64,000 bases of DNA from Opitutia bacterium (GTDB lineage Bacteria > Verrucomicrobiota > Verrucomicrobiia > Opitutales > Opitutaceae), in the NCBI GenBank assembly GCA_947453695.1, contig CANGHW010000004.1, forward strand, positions 44,290-108,289, written 5' to 3'. The position numbers were made by a program, and so were the translations under genes. Positions 57,748 to 64,000 of this stretch are shown here, one piece after another. Numbering within the stretch: the stretch's first letter is position 1; each line of letters opens with the position of its first letter. Below the pieces are notes generated by a model. It had not been told where the DNA came from and ran no database searches. It was given only the letters and a program-made list of their open reading frames with translations.

Positions 57748-60237
57748 ATGTCTGCGGTGCGACTCCTCTGCGCTTTATTGTTCGGCGGGGCCGTCACCGC
57801 GGTGTGGTCGGCGGAGCTGCCGGTTCCTGCCCAGATCGAGTTCAACCGCGACGTCCGGCCGATTCTCGCGGACAATTGTTTTTCCTGTCACGGCCCCGAT
57901 GCCGCGCATCGCAAGGGCAAGCTGCGGCTCGATGTGCGCGCCGACGCGCTCGCCCGCGAGGCGTTCGTGCCGGGGAAACCGGCCGACAGCGAACTCGTCG
58001 CCCGCGTGCGTTCGCCGGATCCCGAAGAGGTCATGCCGCCGCCGGACGCTCACAAGACCCTGACCGCGCGGGAAAAACTCATACTCGAGAGATGGATCGC
58101 TCAGGGCGGGAATTACCAGCGGCACTGGGCTTACGAACCTCCGGTGAAGGCTACCATCCCCGCCGGCGCGCATGCGGTTGATGTGCTCGTGGCGCGACGG
58201 CTTGCCCAAGTCGGGCTGACCCCTGCGCCCTCGGCCGGCCGGCGCACGCTCATCCGGCGCCTGCATGCCGACCTCCTCGGCGTGCCGCCCACGCCGGCCG
58301 AGGTGACGGCGTTTGTCGACGATCCCGCGCCCGACTCCTACGAACGCCTCGTCGAGCGTCTCCTCGAGCGTCCGCAGTATGGCGAGCGCATGGCAATAGG
58401 CTGGCTCGATGGGGTGCGGTTTGCCGACACGATCGGCTATCACAGCGACAATCCCCGCAACGTCTGGCCCTACCGCGATTGGGTGATCGCGAGCTTCAAT
58501 GATAACAAGCGATTCGACCGTTTTACCCTCGAACAAATCGCCGGTGACCTCTTGCCCGATGTTTCGCAGGAGCCGCGCGTGGGCTCCGCATTCAACCGCC
58601 TGCTCCTCTCGACGGAGGAAGGTGGCGCCCAGCCGAAAGACTACGAGGCGCGCATGCTGGCCGACCGCGTGCGTGCCATCGGCACCGCCTGGCTCGGGCA
58701 GACGACCGGGTGCGCGCAGTGTCACGACCACAAGTTCGACCCAATCACGACGCGCGACTTCTACGCGCTCGGGGCATTTTTCGCCGATGTGAAGGAGGCT
58801 GCCATCGGCCGCCGGGAGGACGGCATGGTCGTGGCCACGCCCGAGCAGGCGGCCCGCCGTGCGGAGTTGCACGCGGCGGTTGTTGCTGCACGGTCCGCGG
58901 TGACGGCCCGGGCCGACGTTCTCGCCGCGGCCCAAGCCCAGTGGGAAGCCGCGCCGCCCGCCCCTAACACGCCCCGCCCGGTGCTGACGGTGTTGCAGAA
59001 AACAGCCGCGGCGCGCACGGCGCGCGAACGCCAGACCCTACAGGCGCACTTCCGCACCCATGTGAGCACCGTGGCCCGGACCGAACTCGCCGCGCTCGCG
59101 ACGGCCGAGGAGCAGGAGAAGGCCTATACCGAGTCGCTGCCGCATTGCCTCGTGACCGAAGCGACACCCGCGCGCCGCGCGGTCCGGGTGCTGCCGCGCG
59201 GCAACTGGATGGATGAGTCCGGCGAAATCGTGGCCCCGGCCATTCCGGCCTTTCTCGCGCCGCCCTCGACGGGGGCGTCCGCCGGCGATGCTACGCTCAC
59301 TCGCCTCGATCTCGCGCGCTGGCTGGTGTCGCGGGAGAACCCGCTCACGGCCCGCGCTTTCGCCAACCGCCTGTGGGCGCAGTTCTTCGGCCTGCCGCTC
59401 AGCCGCGTGCCCGGCGACCTCGGTGCCCAGGGCGAGCCGCCGCCCAACGGTCCCTTGCTCGACTGGCTCGCGTGCGAGTTCATGGATCACGGCTGGGACG
59501 TGAAACACCTCGTGCGCACGATCGTGACGAGTGCGACCTACCGGCAGACCTCGGTCGCCACGGCGGAGCAACTCGCCGTCGATCCCGCCAACCGCGAACA
59601 CGCCCGCCAGGGGCGATTCCGCCTCGAGGCGGAGCTGGTGCGTGACTACGCGCTTGCCGCCGCCAGCCTGCTTTCGCCGCGTGTAGGTGGGCCGAGCGTT
59701 AAACCCTACCAGCCCGACCACTACTGGGAGATGCTGAATTTCCCACCGCGTGACTACGTGCCCGACGGCGGTGAAGCGCAGTATCGGCGCGGCCTGTATG
59801 TCTGGTGGCAGCGTTCTTTTTTACACCCTAGCCTGCTCGCCTTCGATGCGCCGAGTCGTGAGGAGTGCGCGGCCGAGCGGGTCCGGTCCAATCTACCCCA
59901 GCAGGCGCTCGTGCTCCTCAATGACCCGACCTACGTCGAGGCCGCGCGCGCCTTCGCCGCCCGGATCGTCGCCGGCGGCCGCACGCCGGAGGAGCGGATC
60001 ACGTGGGCGTGGTCGGTCGCACTCCAGCGTGCTCCGCGCGCCGAGGAAATGAGCACGGCCGCCGCGCTGTGGGCCGAGCAACTCGCCGTTTACCGTGCGG
60101 ATCCGGGGGCGGTCGAGGTGCTGCTCGCGACCGGTGCATCGGCCGCGCCTGCCGGTGCCGACCGCGTCGAACTGGCCGCGTGGACGCACGTCGCTCGCGT
60201 GCTCCTGAACCTCCACGAATTCATCACCCGCGAGTAG
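57748..60237 (+). CDS. PSD1 / planctomycete cytochrome C domain protein (DUF1549 + DUF1553), no LamG insertion
   Basis: VRPILADNCFSCHGPDAAHRKGKLRLD; CAQCHDHKFDPITTRDFYALGAFF; PLTARAFANRLWAQFFGLPLSRVPGDLG. Confidence 0.93.
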   Translation: MSAVRLLCALLFGGAVTAVWSAELPVPAQIEFNRDVRPILADNCFSCHGPDAAHRKGKLRLDVRADALAREAFVPGKPADSELVARVRSPDPEEVMPPPDAHKTLTAREKLILERWIAQGGNYQRHWAYEPPVKATIPAGAHAVDVLVARRLAQVGLTPAPSAGRRTLIRRLHADLLGVPPTPAEVTAFVDDPAPDSYERLVERLLERPQYGERMAIGWLDGVRFADTIGYHSDNPRNVWPYRDWVIASFNDNKRFDRFTLEQIAGDLLPDVSQEPRVGSAFNRLLLSTEEGGAQPKDYEARMLADRVRAIGTAWLGQTTGCAQCHDHKFDPITTRDFYALGAFFADVKEAAIGRREDGMVVATPEQAARRAELHAAVVAARSAVTARADVLAAAQAQWEAAPPAPNTPRPVLTVLQKTAAARTARERQTLQAHFRTHVSTVARTELAALATAEEQEKAYTESLPHCLVTEATPARRAVRVLPRGNWMDESGEIVAPAIPAFLAPPSTGASAGDATLTRLDLARWLVSRENPLTARAFANRLWAQFFGLPLSRVPGDLGAQGEPPPNGPLLDWLACEFMDHGWDVKHLVRTIVTSATYRQTSVATAEQLAVDPANREHARQGRFRLEAELVRDYALAAASLLSPRVGGPSVKPYQPDHYWEMLNFPPRDYVPDGGEAQYRRGLYVWWQRSFLHPSLLAFDAPSREECAAERVRSNLPQQALVLLNDPTYVEAARAFAARIVAGGRTPEERITWAWSVALQRAPRAEEMSTAAALWAEQLAVYRADPGAVEVLLATGASAAPAGADRVELAAWTHVARVLLNLHEFITRE

Positions 60238-60245
60238 CCGCCGCC

Positions 60246-61691
60246 ATGAGCCTGTTCCCTGTCCTTCCTTCCACCCGCCGCGCCTTTCTCGGCCGCGTCT
60301 CGCAGGGCGTCGGTGCCGTCGCGCTCGCCACTCTGTTGGACCGAAGCACCGCATCGCTTGCGGCCGCCGCCGCGCCTGCCGGAAGCCGTGGCGCGGTTCA
60401 CCCGCTGCCATTGCCGCAAAAGGCCAAGCGCGTGATTTGGCTCACGATGGCCGGTGGGCCGTCTCAGTTCGAGACCTTCGATCCGAAGCCGAAGCTCGCG
60501 GCCATGCACGGTGAGGCGATGCCGGAGAGCCTCACGCAGGGGCAGCAACTCGCGCAGTTGCAGGGGCAGAAACTCGTGTGCTTCGCGCCGCAGTTTCCCT
60601 TCGCGAAATTCGGGAAGAATCAGACCGAGATATGCTCCCTCTTTCCGCACCTCGGCTCGGTGATCGACGATCTCTGCCTCGTGCGGTCCATGACGACCGA
60701 CGCCATCAACCACGATCCGGCGCATATGTTCATGAACACCGGCGCGCAGATCGCCGGCCGCCCCAGCATGGGGGCTTGGATCAACTACGGACTCGGCAGT
60801 GAGGCCGAGAATCTCCCCGGTTTCGTCGTCATGGTGTCGACCGGCCCGGGGCGCTCGCCGCAGCCGATCTCAGCGCGGCAGTGGAGCAGCGGTTTCCTGC
60901 CCAGCCGGTTTCAAGGCGTGCAACTCCAGGGGCGCGGCGATGCCGTGCACTATCTCGCCAATCCCGGCCGCGTGACGCGCGGCCAACAGGGGGCTGACAT
61001 CGCGGCGATCAACTCACTCAACCGCCAGCACGACTCTTTCGTGCATGATCCGGAGATTGCCACCCGGATCGCGCAATACGAGCTGGCGTTCCAGATGCAG
61101 GCCAGCGTGCCCGAGCTGACCGATCTCCGCGGGGAAAACGCCGCCACGCTCGCGCGCTACGGCTGCACGCCCGGCGACGGTTCGTTTGCATCGAACTGCT
61201 TGCTTGCCCGCCGGCTCGCCGAGCGCGGGGTGCGTTTCATCCAACTCTATCATCGCGACTGGGACCACCACAGCCAGTTGCGCGAGGAGCTGCCGCTGCG
61301 CGCCTTGGAGACGGATCGCGCCGCCGCTGCTCTCATCTCCGATCTCAAGGAACGCGGAATGCTCGACGACACACTCGTGGTCTGGACCGGCGAGTTCGGC
61401 CGCACTCCGATGTCGCAGGGCAATAAAGGCACCGTCGGCCGTGATCACCATAATAAGGCCATGTCCATGTGGCTCGCCGGTGGAGGCGTCCAGCGCGGGC
61501 TCGTCTACGGCGCCACCGACGACCTCGGCTACGCCGCCGTGGACAAGGTCTGCACCGTGCACGACCTGCACGCGACGATGCTGCACCAGCTCGGCATCCG
61601 CCACGATGCGTTCAGCGTGAAGTTTCAAGGCCTCGATGCGAAGCTCACTGGCGTCGAGGGCGCGCGCGTTCTCGCCGACATCCTCGCGTAA
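60246..61691 (+). CDS. DUF1501 domain-containing protein
   Basis: STRRAFLGRVSQGVGAVALATLL; KAKRVIWLTMAGGPSQFETFDPKP; VVWTGEFGRTPMSQG; GRDHHNKAMSMWLAGGGVQRGLVYGATDD. Confidence 0.93.
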   Translation: MSLFPVLPSTRRAFLGRVSQGVGAVALATLLDRSTASLAAAAAPAGSRGAVHPLPLPQKAKRVIWLTMAGGPSQFETFDPKPKLAAMHGEAMPESLTQGQQLAQLQGQKLVCFAPQFPFAKFGKNQTEICSLFPHLGSVIDDLCLVRSMTTDAINHDPAHMFMNTGAQIAGRPSMGAWINYGLGSEAENLPGFVVMVSTGPGRSPQPISARQWSSGFLPSRFQGVQLQGRGDAVHYLANPGRVTRGQQGADIAAINSLNRQHDSFVHDPEIATRIAQYELAFQMQASVPELTDLRGENAATLARYGCTPGDGSFASNCLLARRLAERGVRFIQLYHRDWDHHSQLREELPLRALETDRAAAALISDLKERGMLDDTLVVWTGEFGRTPMSQGNKGTVGRDHHNKAMSMWLAGGGVQRGLVYGATDDLGYAAVDKVCTVHDLHATMLHQLGIRHDAFSVKFQGLDAKLTGVEGARVLADILA

Positions 61692-61761
61692 GTCTGGCCG
61701 ACGCGGAGGGCAGGGGAGTGCGCCGAGTTAGCAGGCCGCCGCCGCCGCATCCCCACCACAA

Positions 61762-61780
61762 TTTGGCGTCGTCGTGCTAG
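61762..61780 (+). promoter_or_regulatory. Shared motif TTTGGCGTCGTCGTGCTAG upstream of third PSD1 gene
   Basis: Matches motif at 52948-52966. Confidence 0.35.
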
Positions 61781-61848
61781 CCAAGCGCGCAGGCCTCCAC
61801 TACGGTTTGGTGATTCCCGTGGTCTCGATTCCAACCCCGTCCGCCCCG

Positions 61849-64000
61849 ATGCGCCGTTCACTCCTTCTTTGCGCCACCGCGTCATTGCTCGTCGCCGCGT
61901 CTTCGCGCGCCGCCGCGCCCGCCAAGGTCCAGTTCAATGACCAGATCCAGCCGATCCTCGCGGAAAACTGCTACGCCTGCCATGGCGCCGACCCCGGCTC
62001 ACGCAAGGCCGGCCTCCGCCTCGACCGCGCCGAGCACGCGTTCAAGCCGCTCGAGAAGACCGGCCCAGTCATGGTGCGCGGCAAACCGGATGAAAGCCCG
62101 CTCATCAAGCGCATCGAATCGAAGGACGAGAAGGAGGTCATGCCACCGCCCGAGTCGCACAAAACCCTCAAGCCCGCCGAGGTTGCGCTCCTCCGCCAAT
62201 GGATTGCCGAGGGCGCCGAGTATCAGGAGCACTGGGCCTTCCTTCCGCCGGCCCGCCCCGCGGTGCCTTCAATCGCAAATCGTAAGTCGCAGATCGGAAA
62301 TCCGGTCGACGCCTTCATCCTCGCCCGCCTTGCCAAAGAGAAACTCAGTCCCGCGCCCGAGGCTGATCGGCGCACGTTGCTGCGGCGCGTGACGTTTGAT
62401 CTCACCGGCCTCCCGCCGACACCCGCCGAGGTGGATGCGTTTCTCGCCGACACGAAGCCGGGCGCCTACGAGCGCGTGGTCGACCGCCTGCTCGCTAGTC
62501 CGCGCTATGGCGAGCACCGTGCGCGCTACTGGCTCGACTACGTGCGCTATGCCGACACCCACGGCATCCATTTCGACAACTACCGCTCAATCTGGCCCTA
62601 CCGCGATTACGTGATCCGGGCGTTCAACGCCAACAAGCCCTTCGATCGCTTCGTCCGCGAACAGCTCGCAGGCGATCTGCTCCCCGCGCGCAATCTCGAC
62701 GAACTCGCCGCCACGGGCTTCATGCGCTGCAACCTTACGACCAACGAAGGCGGCACTGTTACCGAAGAAGTGTTCGTCAACCAGACCCGTGACCGCGTCG
62801 AGGCGTTCGGCGCGACCTTCCTCGGTCTCACTACTGGCTGCGCGGCGTGCCACGATCACAAATTCGATCCCTTCTCCCAGCGCGATTTCTACGGCCTCGC
62901 CGCCTACCTCTCGAACACCGTCGAGAAACCGTGGGACCTTAACATCGCCGAGCCACTGCCTGTGCTCCGTCTACCGAAAGAAGAGAATCGTCCCGCAGCC
63001 GAAGCCGTTCTGGGTCACCGCGCCGATTTGCAGGCTAAGCTCGACACCCGACGCGCCCGCGCCACCGCCCTGATCGGCGAGTGGCTCGCCAGCGGCAACC
63101 GTCCCAAGCCCGTCGCCCCCGCCGCCCTCGAACTGCGCCTCAAGCTCGACGAAGGCAGTGGCGACACCGTGAAGAATTCCGCGCCAGGCGCGAAGGTCAC
63201 CGAGTTTAAGGCCGACACCAATCCCCTCGTCTGGGGCGAGAACACCTGGCTTTGGCCGTCCATGCGCATGGATATCTTCACGCGCCTGAATCTCGGCGAC
63301 CTCGGTGATGTAGATGCGGGAGAAAGTTTTTCCGCAGGCGCTTGGATTCATCTCCGAGCAAAACCCGGTGGCGGTGCTCGCACCGGCACGGGCAGTGGCA
63401 CGCTCCTCGCGCGTATGGGCGACGCGAAACGCAAAGGTGGCGCCGGCTGGGAGATTTACCAAGAGGGCGGCACGTTTACGGTGAACCTCGTCCCTGCGAC
63501 GGAGCCGCCGCCACCCGCGACCGCGACCACTGGAGACAAACCGCTCGTCGAGACCGTCGCGGCCGTTTCCGCTCCGGCTGCTGCCGCCGCAGCCCCCAAG
63601 AAAAAAGGCTCCGCGATTAAGGCGCCCGCACCCACTACGGCCGTCACCACGACCGCCGTGGCGCGTCGTGCTCTCTCCGTTGTCACGCGTGGCACCTTCC
63701 CGCGAGACGAGTGGCTCCACGTATTCTTCACCTACGATGGCTCGCGCAGCGGCTCCGGCATAAAGATCTACGTCAACGGCCAGTCCGTCCCCACCGAGAC
63801 CAAGGTCGATGCTTTCGGCGACAAAGACACGATTCGCACCGATGCCGCGATGCACGTCGGCCGGCGCGATGACTACAACCCCATGCGCGAGACCCGCTTT
63901 CAGGATGTGCGTTTTTACCGTCGCGCACTCGCCGCGGATGACGTTGCGCGCCTCCCCTTCGAGGAGATCGCGGCCGAGATCGTTGCGCGGCAGCCCGATC
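61849..64000 (+). CDS. PSD1 / planctomycete cytochrome C domain protein with LamG-like region (truncated by window end)
   Basis: MRRSLLLCATASLLVAASSRAAAPAKVQFNDQIQPILAENCYACHGADPGSRKAGLRLD; CAACHDHKFDPFSQRDFYGLAAYL. Absent from ORF track because no stop in window. Confidence 0.9.
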   Translation, partial: MRRSLLLCATASLLVAASSRAAAPAKVQFNDQIQPILAENCYACHGADPGSRKAGLRLDRAEHAFKPLEKTGPVMVRGKPDESPLIKRIESKDEKEVMPPPESHKTLKPAEVALLRQWIAEGAEYQEHWAFLPPARPAVPSIANRKSQIGNPVDAFILARLAKEKLSPAPEADRRTLLRRVTFDLTGLPPTPAEVDAFLADTKPGAYERVVDRLLASPRYGEHRARYWLDYVRYADTHGIHFDNYRSIWPYRDYVIRAFNANKPFDRFVREQLAGDLLPARNLDELAATGFMRCNLTTNEGGTVTEEVFVNQTRDRVEAFGATFLGLTTGCAACHDHKFDPFSQRDFYGLAAYLSNTVEKPWDLNIAEPLPVLRLPKEENRPAAEAVLGHRADLQAKLDTRRARATALIGEWLASGNRPKPVAPAALELRLKLDEGSGDTVKNSAPGAKVTEFKADTNPLVWGENTWLWPSMRMDIFTRLNLGDLGDVDAGESFSAGAWIHLRAKPGGGARTGTGSGTLLARMGDAKRKGGAGWEIYQEGGTFTVNLVPATEPPPPATATTGDKPLVETVAAVSAPAAAAAAPKKKGSAIKAPAPTTAVTTTAVARRALSVVTRGTFPRDEWLHVFFTYDGSRSGSGIKIYVNGQSVPTETKVDAFGDKDTIRTDAAMHVGRRDDYNPMRETRFQDVRFYRRALAADDVARLPFEEIAAEIVARQPD

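Overview
High-GC chromosomal window with gene content typical of a Verrucomicrobiota/Opitutaceae-like bacterium (taxonomy is inference: FecI/FecR-linked TonB receptors without SusD, sulfatases, planctomycete-type PSD1/DUF1501 pairs, HAF repeats). I read about 40 protein-coding genes and saw no rRNA, tRNA, CRISPR array or transposase. Main blocks: (1) minus-strand porin-cytochrome (MtrAB/DmsEF/PioAB-like) operon ending in a chemotaxis receptor, 1-4661; (2) S46 peptidase, HAF-repeat protein, topoisomerase IV/gyrase subunit A; (3) a degenerate 23-unit, indel-free 21-bp tandem array (heptapeptide-scale) at 10890-11372, whose open frame runs into an ATGA overlap with a small membrane protein gene; (4) GH3-family adenylase plus alpha/beta hydrolase; (5) alkaline phosphatase, CBS-PAS-histidine kinase-REC hybrid, phytase-like esterase, MCP; (6) a TonB receptor preceded by a Pho-box-like array of four 11-bp direct repeats; (7) a four-gene operon with three consecutive 4-bp overlaps (GT4, MGDG-synthase-like GT, DAG kinase, PlcP/LpxH-like metallophosphoesterase), a candidate glycolipid/lipid-remodelling module; (8) a sigma/anti-sigma/TonB-receptor/sulfatase/beta-helix/esterase/CBM locus at 36-51 kb, probably sulfated-polysaccharide utilisation; (9) three consecutive PSD1-type cytochrome genes, two with a following DUF1501 partner, the third running off the window. 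All assignments come from reading translated sequence and motifs; no database search was run.
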